A stretch of 64,000 bases of DNA from Planctomycetaceae bacterium. Lineage in GTDB: Bacteria; Planctomycetota; Phycisphaerae; Tepidisphaerales; Tepidisphaeraceae. The stretch spans positions 54,103-118,102 of the forward strand of contig JAIYCY010000010.1 in assembly GCA_027487775.1 (NCBI GenBank), written 5' to 3'. This document shows positions 53,238 to 62,029 of this stretch, piece after piece. The first letter of the stretch is position 1. Each line of letters begins with the position of its first letter. The notes beneath the pieces were generated by a model. The model had not been told where the DNA came from and searched no databases. It saw nothing but the letters and a program-made list of their open reading frames with translations. The position numbers and the translations under genes are program-made.

Positions 53238-55001
53238 ATGCGCATCCGGCTGCGCCCCCGACGAATGTCGCTGGCGGCGAAATCGCAGCTTCTCTTCGGG
53301 CTCGCCGCCCTGCTGATCATCTCCTGCGCGCTGTTTGTCCAGTTTCAACGGATGGAGCAGCTCACGCGTCAGCTGGACGTCTCGGCAGGCCGCGCCGTCA
53401 TCGATGTGGAAATCGCCCGCCACATCCTTTCGCCCGAGTCCTTCGATCTGTCCACTGCACAGGACGCAGAATCGCCTAGCGCCTTCCCCGTGCGGCTCCT
53501 CAAAATCGAACGCGTCGCGACGCTGCCCGATGATGCATTCGAAAGGCAGGCGCTCGATCGCTTCGTCCGACGCGTCGATCGTGAATACTTTTCCCGCACC
53601 ACGCCCGGCCCGGACGGGCCGATCCTGCGATTTGCGGCCCCGATGCGCCTCGGAGCAAGCTGCATCAGTTGCCACGCAGCACCTCAAGCAACCCCAGTCT
53701 CATTGCAAAACGCGTCAACGCAGATCTCATCGATCATCGCAGCAGCTTCGACTGACGCGACCACGATCACCGATGATCCGGCATCCACGGTCAACGGCAA
53801 CACGCAGGCGAGCACGGAAGAAACCCGCTCGGAGGAAACGAACGCATCGCAGGCCACCACAACCGAAGACGACGCCGACGGCCCCGCGCCGGGCGAGCTG
53901 TTCGGTATTGCGGTCGTTGAGCTTCCAAGCCAGATCTCGGCGCAGCAGCGCGTGCTCAATCACGTCTTCCTGCTCGCCGCGGGATTGCTCGCAGGACTGA
54001 CCGCGATTGTTGCGCTCAGCTTTATCATCACGCGGTTGATTCTCAGGCCCGTCCGCGTCCTGCAAGACACCGCCGAGAAGGTCGGGGAAGGCGATCTGAA
54101 TGTCCGCGTGAAGATCACAAGCGGCGATGAGTTTGAACATCTTGCCAGCACGTTTAATCGCATGCTGAGGAATCTGCAGCAGAGCACCGAGCAACTGTCC
54201 GCCGCCAATCGGAGTTTGGACCTGCAAATCGTCAAGCTCAACGAGTCCAACTCCGCGTTGGCCGAAGGGAATCGACTCAAGAGTGAGTTTCTCGCCAGCG
54301 TGTCACACGAACTGCGCACGCCGCTGAACTCGATTCTCGGGTTTGCGGAGTTATTGCGATCAGGCGGGCTTCCGGAGGACGCGCGGACCACGCGCTATCT
54401 TCAAAACATCATCACCGGCGGACATAACCTGCTCGATCTGATCAACGACCTTCTGGACCTGGCCAAGATCGAAGCCGGCCGCGCGGATATTCGTGTGATC
54501 GCCTTCAGCCTTAGCGATTTGTTTGAGGCCCTCTGCGGCCTGCTCAAGCCGCTTGCGGAGAAAAGGAAGCTGCACATCCGTGTCACCGTCTCGCCTGATG
54601 TGCCGATCATCCAAAGCGATTCCGCCAAGCTGCAGCAGGTGCTTTACAACCTGCTCAGCAACGCGATCAAGTTCAGCCCGGACGGTTCGGTGATCGATCT
54701 GCTGGCCACGCGCGTGGCCGACGACATGGTGCAGATCAGCGTGGTCGATCGCGGGCCCGGCATCGCGCCGGAACATCACAACACGATCTTCGAAAAGTTC
54801 AGACAGCTGGATCAGGGCGTAACCCGCACGCACGGCGGAACCGGACTCGGACTTTCGATCTCACGCGAATTGGTGCGTCTGCTCGGCGGAACGCTCGCCG
54901 TTGAAAGCCAGCTCGGCCAGGGCGCGACCTTCCGTGTCAATCTGCCCCTTTCCATTGAAAGCGGCCTGCGCGAAACCCGCCCCCTCTCGATCGGCGGATG
55001 A
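53238..55001 (+). CDS. sensor histidine kinase with c-type-heme (Tll0287/DUF3365-like) sensor domain
   Basis: A 587-residue protein from ATG 53238. Membrane helix 1 is about residues 17-35 (LLFGLAALLIISCALFV). The periplasmic domain, about 36-240, contains LRFAAPMRLGASCISCHAAP: C142-x-x-C145-H146 is a c-type heme attachment motif, as in DUF3365/Tll0287 heme sensors. A Thr/Glu/Asp-rich insert (about 168-218) is low complexity and probably disordered. Helix 2 is about 243-268, then HAMP, HisKA with FLASVSHELRTPLNSILGFAELL (His357) and HATPase (N-box YNLLSNAIKFS, G1 DRGPGIAPE, G2 GGTGLGLSIS). It likely senses redox state or gases. No response regulator gene is adjacent. Confidence 0.9.
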   Translation: MRIRLRPRRMSLAAKSQLLFGLAALLIISCALFVQFQRMEQLTRQLDVSAGRAVIDVEIARHILSPESFDLSTAQDAESPSAFPVRLLKIERVATLPDDAFERQALDRFVRRVDREYFSRTTPGPDGPILRFAAPMRLGASCISCHAAPQATPVSLQNASTQISSIIAAASTDATTITDDPASTVNGNTQASTEETRSEETNASQATTTEDDADGPAPGELFGIAVVELPSQISAQQRVLNHVFLLAAGLLAGLTAIVALSFIITRLILRPVRVLQDTAEKVGEGDLNVRVKITSGDEFEHLASTFNRMLRNLQQSTEQLSAANRSLDLQIVKLNESNSALAEGNRLKSEFLASVSHELRTPLNSILGFAELLRSGGLPEDARTTRYLQNIITGGHNLLDLINDLLDLAKIEAGRADIRVIAFSLSDLFEALCGLLKPLAEKRKLHIRVTVSPDVPIIQSDSAKLQQVLYNLLSNAIKFSPDGSVIDLLATRVADDMVQISVVDRGPGIAPEHHNTIFEKFRQLDQGVTRTHGGTGLGLSISRELVRLLGGTLAVESQLGQGATFRVNLPLSIESGLRETRPLSIGG

Positions 55002-55049
55002 GTCGCAGGACTGCAGATCGGAACTGGGGGCTCGGCTCGATGGCGTGCG

Positions 55050-55868
55050 TCAAGGCTTCAATCGCGGCTTGATCGTCCACTTCGGGCACTGCCCGAAGAA
55101 TCTCGCGGGGTTGTCGTGGAAAACCCGTGTCGCCTCGTCCTCGCTATGGCCACGCCTGCGAAACTCGATCAGCGTATCGGTCAGCATGTGCGGCCCGCTC
55201 TCGCCCCAGTCGCTAGCACTGTTGACACAGATCATGTCCGTCCCGAAGGTTTCGAGGATGTCCACACCGCGCTGCGGCGTGACTTTCGTCACCGGATAAA
55301 TCGTCAGACCCGCCCAAAAGCCGTGCTCACGGGCGAGACGAATCGTGTGCTCTTCGCAATGGTCGATCAGCACGCGTTCGGGTTTGATGCGTGAATCATT
55401 TTTGAGGATGTCGCAGATGATCGAAGTGCCTTTGTGCTTGTCGAGGAGATGAGGCGTATGAATCAGAATCATCTGATCAAACCGGGCCGCAAGATCGACC
55501 TGTTCTTCGAAGATCGTGATCTCGTTGCGCGTGTTTTTGTTCAGCCCGATCTCGCCGATGCCGAGCACGCGCGGATGATCCAAGAGCGGCGGAATCAGCT
55601 TGATGACCTCGCGTGAAAGCTCGACGTTTTCCGCCTCCTTGGCGTTGATGCAGAGCCACGAAAAATGTTCGATTCCGTACCGGGCCGCGCGCTTGGGTTC
55701 GACATCGAGCAGGTGCCTGAAGTAATCGTAAAACGAACCCGCACTCGACCGATCAAACCCCGCCCAAAACGCCGGCTCGCTCACTGCCACCACGCCAGCG
55801 CGGCTCATGTAAAGATAGTCGTCTGTCGTTCGGCTGACACAATGAATATGCGGATCAATGATGTGCAT
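55050..55868 (-). CDS. TatD-family metal-dependent hydrolase, EboB-like
   Basis: About 272 residues from ATG 55868 (MHIIDPHIHC); GTG 55889 and GTG 55874 are alternatives. The amidohydrolase barrel starts with DPHIH (two metal-binding His), then VLGIGEIGLNKNT (Glu ligand), MILIHTPHL (His), VLIDHCEE (His/Glu) and NSASDWGES (Asp). SRTTDDYLYMSRAGVVAVSEPAFWAGFDRS is strongly reminiscent of EboB, the TatD-type member of the eustigmatophyte/bacterial ebo cluster. The other ebo genes are not nearby, so this would be an orphan. Cytoplasmic; reaction unknown. Confidence 0.82.
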   Translation of the reverse strand: MHIIDPHIHCVSRTTDDYLYMSRAGVVAVSEPAFWAGFDRSSAGSFYDYFRHLLDVEPKRAARYGIEHFSWLCINAKEAENVELSREVIKLIPPLLDHPRVLGIGEIGLNKNTRNEITIFEEQVDLAARFDQMILIHTPHLLDKHKGTSIICDILKNDSRIKPERVLIDHCEEHTIRLAREHGFWAGLTIYPVTKVTPQRGVDILETFGTDMICVNSASDWGESGPHMLTDTLIEFRRRGHSEDEATRVFHDNPARFFGQCPKWTIKPRLKP

Positions 55869-55898
55869 CTTCACTCTCTGTTCATCCACGTCACTTGG

Positions 55899-56135
55899 TC
55901 ACACCGGAGCGGGTGTCTTGTCGCTGAGGATTTCCTGAACCCGCTTCGCTCGCTCAGGCCCGGTTCCGATCGCAACTCGAAGGCATTCGCGCAGTTCCGA
56001 AAGCCGGGCGTCATGGGCGATCACATCCGCCCCACCCGCCGCCCGCTCGATCCGATCAAAGTCCGCCGCCAGACTCAGCGCGCGTTGCCTCATCTCGTGG
56101 TATTGCCTCTCCAAGATCGCTCGTGCGTCAAGCAT
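55899..56135 (-). CDS. small hypothetical protein (78 aa)
   Basis: From ATG 56135 (MLDARAILERQYHEMRQRAL) to TGA 55899. It is all helical, with charged heptad-like spacing, and has no signal peptide or metal motif. It sits 10-30 bases ahead of the TatD gene on the same strand and 71 bases after the agarase-like gene, so an operon with TatD is likely. The pairing of a small helical protein with the EboB-like TatD gene may be meaningful. Family not recognised. Confidence 0.6.
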   Translation of the reverse strand: MLDARAILERQYHEMRQRALSLAADFDRIERAAGGADVIAHDARLSELRECLRVAIGTGPERAKRVQEILSDKTPAPV

Positions 56136-56206
56136 GACGAAAGATAATACCCCAAACAATTCCCGTGACGAGCGAAGGCGTTCGGTTGGAGGCAGATAAC
56201 CTGTTT

Positions 56207-58432
56207 TCACTTCGCCTCAGAAGTCGCCGATTCTGATTCGGGACTCGGTTCTGTCGCGCCGAGCGGGATGAGTTTGCCCCATGTACCGGGTCTGAGTTGT
56301 GAGTTCACGCCCTTGGGTGCCGACCAGAAATAGTCTAGCGCGCTCTGAAAGTTGCGTGCCTGAAAGTTAAACGCCATCGGCGAGCGTCCGGATGGGTCGA
56401 ATCCGTGCAGCGCCTCGGCAGGGATGAACATCTCGGCGACATAGCGTTCCGGGAAGACGCGTGATGCTTCTTCGATGCTCGGATGGGGGATCAGGTTCTG
56501 CGCGATGGAATCGCCTGGTCTTTTCCATTGCCCCACGATGCCGCTCTGTCCGTCGGGTCCGGGGAAGGCGATGGGCACGAAGAAGAATTGGTGGTCGTGC
56601 GGTGTATAGAAGTTTTGTCCTTCGACGGGCGATCGCGTGGAGAGAAAGATTTCGAAATTGTCGCGTGTCCACCACCATCCGTCCGCCGGCGCGCCTGCGA
56701 TGTCGCGGTCGTGCATGACCACACCGAAGTAAACGCCGCGCTCGTCCCAAGCCGCATACACATCCGGCACGGGCAATGGACTCCGATCCAGGCCCAGCGT
56801 TTGACCCGGTCTGATGCCCGGCACCTTCGCCTCGTTCGGCCAATCCGAAATCTCGCCATTCATCCGCAGCGGCCAGGTCCGTCGGGGAATCTCGAAAGTC
56901 GGCGTTCGCTCAAAACTCTCTCGGAATACGTCGTATCGCGTATCCTGCGACGAGGCTGCATGCAGATCATTCAAGGTCGGCGTCGTTGCGCGAATCGCCT
57001 CGACAAGCAATTCGTAAGGCCGATCATCGATGTCAACGATGCCGAAGTTCACATCCTCCCCGTCGGCGGTCCTTCCGCTTGGGGGTTCGTCCGACCATTG
57101 AAACCAGTCGGCCCCGATGACATAGGGCAGCCGGGCGAGGCGTTGTGTAAAGACTCTATAGCCGTCCGCGCGGGCTTGTTGATCGAGCACCTGCGCGGCA
57201 AAGCCGAACGTGTTTCGGTTTCCGCTTCGACCGTCGAGCGCATGAAAGGCATACTCTGTGACGATGATCGGCTGTTCAGATTCCCGATACATTGCCGGCC
57301 ACATGTCCGGGTCGAGCTTGGCGTCGGCGACATAGTAATTGATGCTCACCGCGTCGGTATGTCCGCGATGCCCGCGTACGACGGCATTGGGCGCGTGCCC
57401 CTTGAAGCGCACGCCCAGAATCAGGTGATTCGCGTCATACTTGCGAATCAGCATCGTGGTGAGACGGAAGTAGTCCGTCGCAAGCTGTTCGAGCCAGGCT
57501 TCGAACAATAGTTGATACGCCTCGGCGGGCTCGTGTGGCAAGACATCGAGGGCCGTCAACTCATTCCAGTCTTGGATCGACATCTGCCAAGCGGCATTGA
57601 ATGCGTCGATGTCGGGCCAAAGACGCCTGATGACTTCGATCACCTTTTGTCGATTCGGGTCATCGGGCTTCAGATAGTCAAAGTAGATGCCCGGCCCGGA
57701 TCCGCTATCGCCCCAGTCCAGTTCATTGTCGGTGTAATAGCCGACGAGATTCCGATTTTCCGCCAGCGGAGTGACTTGTCGGGCGACGGCGCGCTCGGCC
57801 ACTTCGAGCCAGCCGGGCGAGTAGAGCAATCGGTCTCCGCCGGTGGCGTGTGCCCAGATGTTCAGATCCCGAGTGATGGGGACATCCAGCGTATGAAAGA
57901 TCGGGTGACACCAGGCGCCAAGTCCTTTGAATCCGGCATCCTTGACGCGTGCGAGCGTCGCCTCTGCCCAGCGTGTGACGTCGCCGCTGGTCATGTCGAA
58001 TCCCCCGTCCCAGTCCCCACTCAGAAAGTGCGGGCCACCCGCGCGGCGACCGAGTTGGAACGGCTGCACCGTTGTCACCGTGTTGAGCCACTCGCGACGA
58101 TTTTCCGGGGAGATGAACCACCAGACGCCATCGCGCGTTCGACCGATTCTCCAGAATCCCGGCACACCGCGAATCAGTTCGAAATCCTCAAGCGAGTCCG
58201 CGGGAAGCGTCGCATGACTCACGTCATCGCCCCGCGGTTGATCAGGATTGGAAACCGCGTCCGAAGCCGGCGCGGGACTGACCGACGGATCTGCTGGTGC
58301 ACCATCGACTCGATCCCCCGATCGCAGCGAACCTCCTAGCAGGACGAGCACCACCACGCTCAATACCCCAATGAGCGAGCGGCGAACCGTTCGGATCCAC
58401 ATTGACGCATGTCCGCGGCGCTCCAACTCCAT
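56207..58432 (-). CDS. secreted agarase-like (clan GH-A) glycoside hydrolase with CBM9-like domain
   Basis: About 741 residues from ATG 58432, with GGAGG 7 nt upstream. A signal anchor (SLIGVLSVVVLVLLGGSLRSG) begins about 20 residues in. The catalytic part (about 80-490) opens FWRIGRTRDGVWWFISPENRREW, as in GH50/agarase-like enzymes. YYTDNELDWGD is the likely acid/base Glu region and QPIIVTEYAFHALD the likely nucleophile. The C-terminal 190 residues (MNGEISDWPNEAKVPGIRPG, DVYAAWDERGVYFGVVMHDRD, TRDNFEIFLSTR) match the CBM9/DOMON-like sugar-binding fold. It could act on agar, porphyran or another galactan; activity is inferred. It is divergent from and close to the prepilin peptidase gene. Confidence 0.8.
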   Translation of the reverse strand: MELERRGHASMWIRTVRRSLIGVLSVVVLVLLGGSLRSGDRVDGAPADPSVSPAPASDAVSNPDQPRGDDVSHATLPADSLEDFELIRGVPGFWRIGRTRDGVWWFISPENRREWLNTVTTVQPFQLGRRAGGPHFLSGDWDGGFDMTSGDVTRWAEATLARVKDAGFKGLGAWCHPIFHTLDVPITRDLNIWAHATGGDRLLYSPGWLEVAERAVARQVTPLAENRNLVGYYTDNELDWGDSGSGPGIYFDYLKPDDPNRQKVIEVIRRLWPDIDAFNAAWQMSIQDWNELTALDVLPHEPAEAYQLLFEAWLEQLATDYFRLTTMLIRKYDANHLILGVRFKGHAPNAVVRGHRGHTDAVSINYYVADAKLDPDMWPAMYRESEQPIIVTEYAFHALDGRSGNRNTFGFAAQVLDQQARADGYRVFTQRLARLPYVIGADWFQWSDEPPSGRTADGEDVNFGIVDIDDRPYELLVEAIRATTPTLNDLHAASSQDTRYDVFRESFERTPTFEIPRRTWPLRMNGEISDWPNEAKVPGIRPGQTLGLDRSPLPVPDVYAAWDERGVYFGVVMHDRDIAGAPADGWWWTRDNFEIFLSTRSPVEGQNFYTPHDHQFFFVPIAFPGPDGQSGIVGQWKRPGDSIAQNLIPHPSIEEASRVFPERYVAEMFIPAEALHGFDPSGRSPMAFNFQARNFQSALDYFWSAPKGVNSQLRPGTWGKLIPLGATEPSPESESATSEAK

Positions 58433-58503
58433 CGCCGTGCCTCCAGCTCGACCACCCCGCCGGGCCACACCACGACCCGCTTCCTTCTATCGGCCAGTCG
58501 CGC

Positions 58504-59889
58504 ATGAATCCTTCAACATTCACCCGATCCGCACGCTCAATGACCGCTCAGCACGAAATCGCATCTGCCCTCGGGCGGTTTTCAGACCCTGCGTATGCTG
58601 ATACGCTGCAGAAGATGCTCATGCCGCACGCGGTCTATCTGTTGTTCTTGTTTGCGCTAGGCGCGTGCGTCGGCAGTTTTTTGAACGTTGTTGCGTATCG
58701 GTTCCCGCTCGGGAAGTCGGTCATCAGCCCTCCCTCGGCCTGCCCGAAGTGCAACACGCGGTTATCGTGGCGCGACAACATTCCGATTTTCGGATGGATT
58801 CTGCTGGCCGGGAAATGTCGTTATTGCCGCAATCCGGTTTCGATTCGGTACCCGCTGGTTGAGCTCACGACTGCGCTGTTTTTTGCCGGCGGATATGCGT
58901 TGATGTTCATGGGCGACATCGGGCCGATCGTGCATCGATCGCTCGTGGAGACCAATGCTTTCGGGATCGATGTGGTCAAGCCGATGGAGCTGACGCTCGC
59001 ATGGGATTGGCCGGCACTGGTTTTTTATCTGGTGTTGGTTTCGTTCCTGATGGCAGCGAGTTTGATCGATTTTGATCATTTTGTGATTCCGATCCGGATT
59101 CCGTGGGCGATGTTTTTTCTGGGCGTGGGTTTGCATGCCTGGCTGGATCGCCAGGGAGTGGCGGGCAGTGTTTCGATCGATCCGGAGTTCGCTCCGATGG
59201 GGATGATGGGGATTGGCGCGGGCGTCGGCTGGTTGATCTCGATGGTGTTGCTGCGGACGGGCGTGTTCAAGCAGAGTTTTGCCGAGGGCAGCCCGATGCT
59301 TGATCGCGAGGTGGCCGAGCGGGACGAAACCGGCTCGACGGGCGGCCCGGTGGGTGTGTCGATGCCGCTGAAGGAGTATTCGAAAGGCGAAGTGCGATAT
59401 GAGATGCGGCACGAGATTCTGTTTTTGCTGCCGCCTTTGATGCTGGCTGGGTTGCTGGGCGTGTTGTCGATGCGGGTGGAGGCGGTGTCGGATGTTGCGA
59501 TGTGGCTGACGCAATCGAATGGGGCAGGCGGGGCCGTGGGCGCGATCACCGGTGCAGCGGTGGGCGGGCTGTTGATTTGGGTGGTGCGTGTTTTCGGTTC
59601 GCTTTTATTTGGGAAAGAGGCGATGGGCCTCGGCGATGCGCATTTGATGGTGGGTGCGGGTGCGATCATCGGAACGGGCCCGGTGGCGATGAGTCTGTTC
59701 CTGGGTGCGTTTGCGGGGCTGATTCATGCGGTGGTGCTGCTATTTGGCAGTCGCTTTCGCTCGCTTCCGTTCGGACCTTATCTTGCGATCGGCGCGATCT
59801 TGAGCTTTTTTCTCTACCGGCCCTTCTGGGCTCAATACGAGAGGGACATTCTCGCGTTTGCGTCGATGATCGGCGATTTGTTTGGATGA
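58504..59889 (+). CDS. prepilin peptidase (type IV leader peptidase) with extended central region
   Basis: About 461 residues from ATG 58504; ATG 58540 is also possible. The N-terminal domain carries FALGACVGSFLNVVAYRFPLGKSV, then the zinc site CPKCNTRLSWRDNIPIFGWILLAGKCRYC and the membrane core. The two catalytic aspartates are in MAASLIDFDHFVIP and GLGDAHLMVGAG. The usual gap between them is a few tens of residues; here it is about 190, holding a charged loop (MLDREVAERDETGSTGGP) and extra membrane segments (ILFLLPPLMLAGLLGV). It cleaves and N-methylates prepilins, such as the pseudopilin at 44 kb. It is followed by the LapA-like gene after 15 bases. Confidence 0.92.
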   Translation: MNPSTFTRSARSMTAQHEIASALGRFSDPAYADTLQKMLMPHAVYLLFLFALGACVGSFLNVVAYRFPLGKSVISPPSACPKCNTRLSWRDNIPIFGWILLAGKCRYCRNPVSIRYPLVELTTALFFAGGYALMFMGDIGPIVHRSLVETNAFGIDVVKPMELTLAWDWPALVFYLVLVSFLMAASLIDFDHFVIPIRIPWAMFFLGVGLHAWLDRQGVAGSVSIDPEFAPMGMMGIGAGVGWLISMVLLRTGVFKQSFAEGSPMLDREVAERDETGSTGGPVGVSMPLKEYSKGEVRYEMRHEILFLLPPLMLAGLLGVLSMRVEAVSDVAMWLTQSNGAGGAVGAITGAAVGGLLIWVVRVFGSLLFGKEAMGLGDAHLMVGAGAIIGTGPVAMSLFLGAFAGLIHAVVLLFGSRFRSLPFGPYLAIGAILSFFLYRPFWAQYERDILAFASMIGDLFG

Positions 59890-59904
59890 AGACGGACGAA
59901 ATCG

Positions 59905-60375
59905 ATGAGCAGCTTCGGTGAGCGAGTGAAGGGTTTCTTTCGCAACCTCCTCTTTGGGGTGGCGATTCTGTATTTGGTGCTGCTGGTGTTGCACAACTGG
60001 GGAGAGCGGGCGCGGTTTTGGTATTGGTTCGGATCTGCGCAGGAAGAATTGCCGGTGACCAGACTCGTGCTCGGCGCGCTGTTGATCGGGATTGTGCTGG
60101 GAATGACCGGGCTCGCGACGCTGACGGCCCTTCTGCAATATCGACGCAACCGACGCGATCGCATCGCCCGCCGACGCGAGCAGGAAATCGCGGCCATGAA
60201 TCGCAAGGCTTCGATGCTGCGGACCAAGCCGCTGGTGACACGTGTCCCGCCCGCCGCGACTTCGCCGGCTCAGGGAGATTCGTCGATGCCGTCCAATTCA
60301 TCGGGTGACCGCAATGTCAGTTTATCGGGAGAACGTCCTGTCAATTCCTCGAGCGATGGCGATGCATCGGACTGA
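59905..60375 (+). CDS. LapA-like (DUF1049) small inner-membrane protein
   Basis: A 156-residue protein from ATG 59905. Two membrane helices (LLFGVAILYLVLLVLHN and VLGALLIGIVLGMTGLATLT) are separated by WFGSAQEELPVTRL, the layout of lipopolysaccharide assembly protein A domain proteins. A basic helix (QYRRNRRDRIARRREQE) follows, and the tail is Ser/Pro-rich and disordered. E. coli LapA/LapB regulate LpxC and LPS assembly; a role near the heptose gene hldE that follows is consistent, but sequence similarity is at the layout level only. Confidence 0.65.
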   Translation: MSSFGERVKGFFRNLLFGVAILYLVLLVLHNWGERARFWYWFGSAQEELPVTRLVLGALLIGIVLGMTGLATLTALLQYRRNRRDRIARRREQEIAAMNRKASMLRTKPLVTRVPPAATSPAQGDSSMPSNSSGDRNVSLSGERPVNSSSDGDASD

Positions 60376-60438
60376 TCACCGGACTTCTCTCGCCCCGGCG
60401 CGTGACTCGCGTTGGGTTGCGATTATCTTGGCGGGTCT

Positions 60439-61938
60439 ATGTCGCAGCGGTTGATTGAACTATTGAAGGCGTTTGCGGGTCGGCGCGTGTTGTTGGTCGG
60501 CGACCTGATGCTTGATCGATACATCTTTGGTCGCACGGAGCGAATCAGCCCGGAAGCGCCGATCCCGGTGCTGAGATTTTCGCGCGAAGAGCATCGGCTC
60601 GGCGGGGCGGGCTTTGTGGCGGCGCAGCTTGCGACGTTCGGCGCGAAAGTCCGAATGGTCGCCGCCGTCGGCGAGGATTCCGCCGGCGCGTCAGTGCGAT
60701 CCCGGCTCGATGAGGCTGGCGTCGATTGTCACGGTCTGGTCACCTGCAACGACCGACCGACCTGCGACAAACTTCGTCTGCTCGGCTCGAGCGAAGATCG
60801 TGTACCGCAACAGATGCTGCGACTGGACACCGAGCGAACAAGCGCGGTGAGCGACGCCGAGGCAGATCGACTGCTCGCAGCGTTCGAGAGAGCGCTTCCC
60901 GATTGCGACATCGTGGCGTTGGAGGACTACAACAAGGGCGTGCTGACTCCCGCGTTGACGCGGAAGTTGATCACCCGCGCGAAGTCCGCGGGCCGAGCGG
61001 TGGTGATCGACCCTGCCCGACTCGATGATTACTCGAAGTACGCCGGCGCGACGCTGCTGAAGCTGAATCGCCCCGAGGCCGAACGTGCGACCGGATTACC
61101 GGTTCGTGAGCCGGCAGACTGGTCGATCGCCGCGAGGCGGTTGATCGAGTCACTGAATCTTGATGCGGTCATCATCACGCTGAATGACAAGGGAAGCTTT
61201 CTGATGCGACGAGGTGAGTCGGGGGAACTGTTGACGAGTCGACCGAGACAGGTCGCAGACGCGACCGGTGCGGGCGACACGGTGCTGGCGACACTCGCAC
61301 TGGCGGCGGCTTCGGGCGGCGACTGGCGTGAGGCGACCGCGTTGGCCAACACCGTTGCGGGGCTTGAGGTTGAGAAGCTGGGCTGTGTGCCGGTGACGAT
61401 TGAAGAAGTCGTGGCCGATTTGTTGAGTGAACACACGCAGACGACCGGGAAAGAGCGATCGCTTGCGGAAGTGCTGACAGAGGTCGCGCGTCATCGTGCC
61501 GCCGGTCGAAAGATCGTCTTCACCAACGGTTGTTTCGATCTGATTCACCTCGGGCATGTGAAGTATTTTCAATTCGCCCGTGCGCAGGGCGATCTGCTGA
61601 TCGTTGGCGTGAATACGGATGCGGGGATCAGTCGGCTCAAGGGCCCGAGCAGGCCGGTCGTGCCGGAGGATGATCGTGTGGGCGTGCTCGAAGAGTTGAC
61701 GAGTATTGACTATTTGGTGCGATTTGATGAGGACACGCCGATCAAACTGATTGAGTCGATCCAGCCTGATGTGCTTGTGAAAGGGGCCGACTACGCGAAG
61801 GAGCAGGTTGTCGGGTGGAACGTCGTCGAAGCTCGTGGCGGTCGGGTTGCGCTCGCGCCGCTGATTGATGGTCGAAGCACGAGCAACGTGATCCAGCGGA
61901 TTCTCGCAGCGTATGGGAGCGCGTCACCGCGAAGTTGA
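60439..61938 (+). CDS. hldE: bifunctional heptose 7-phosphate kinase / heptose 1-phosphate adenylyltransferase
   Basis: A 499-residue protein from ATG 60439 (MSQRLIELLKAF). Residues about 1-330 form a PfkB/ribokinase-type kinase: LLVGDLMLDRYIFGRTERISPEAPIPVL, LGGAGFVAAQLATFGA, and VADATGAGDTVLATLALA with the catalytic Asp in GAGD. Residues about 360-499 form the nucleotidyltransferase: KIVFTNGCFDLIHLGHVKYF (HxGH motif), GVNTDAGISRLKGPSRPVVPE and VLVKGADYAKEQVVG. The fused pair makes ADP-heptose for the inner core of lipopolysaccharide, implying an LPS-bearing outer membrane. Confidence 0.95.
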   Translation: MSQRLIELLKAFAGRRVLLVGDLMLDRYIFGRTERISPEAPIPVLRFSREEHRLGGAGFVAAQLATFGAKVRMVAAVGEDSAGASVRSRLDEAGVDCHGLVTCNDRPTCDKLRLLGSSEDRVPQQMLRLDTERTSAVSDAEADRLLAAFERALPDCDIVALEDYNKGVLTPALTRKLITRAKSAGRAVVIDPARLDDYSKYAGATLLKLNRPEAERATGLPVREPADWSIAARRLIESLNLDAVIITLNDKGSFLMRRGESGELLTSRPRQVADATGAGDTVLATLALAAASGGDWREATALANTVAGLEVEKLGCVPVTIEEVVADLLSEHTQTTGKERSLAEVLTEVARHRAAGRKIVFTNGCFDLIHLGHVKYFQFARAQGDLLIVGVNTDAGISRLKGPSRPVVPEDDRVGVLEELTSIDYLVRFDEDTPIKLIESIQPDVLVKGADYAKEQVVGWNVVEARGGRVALAPLIDGRSTSNVIQRILAAYGSASPRS

Positions 61939-62029
61939 TTCTTCTGATGCAAGTCAGGGGCGGGCGTCCTACACTTGGGCAAGTCGAGGTGAGATTCGAC
62001 AGAGACGAGAACAGCATTCTGGAGAAACC

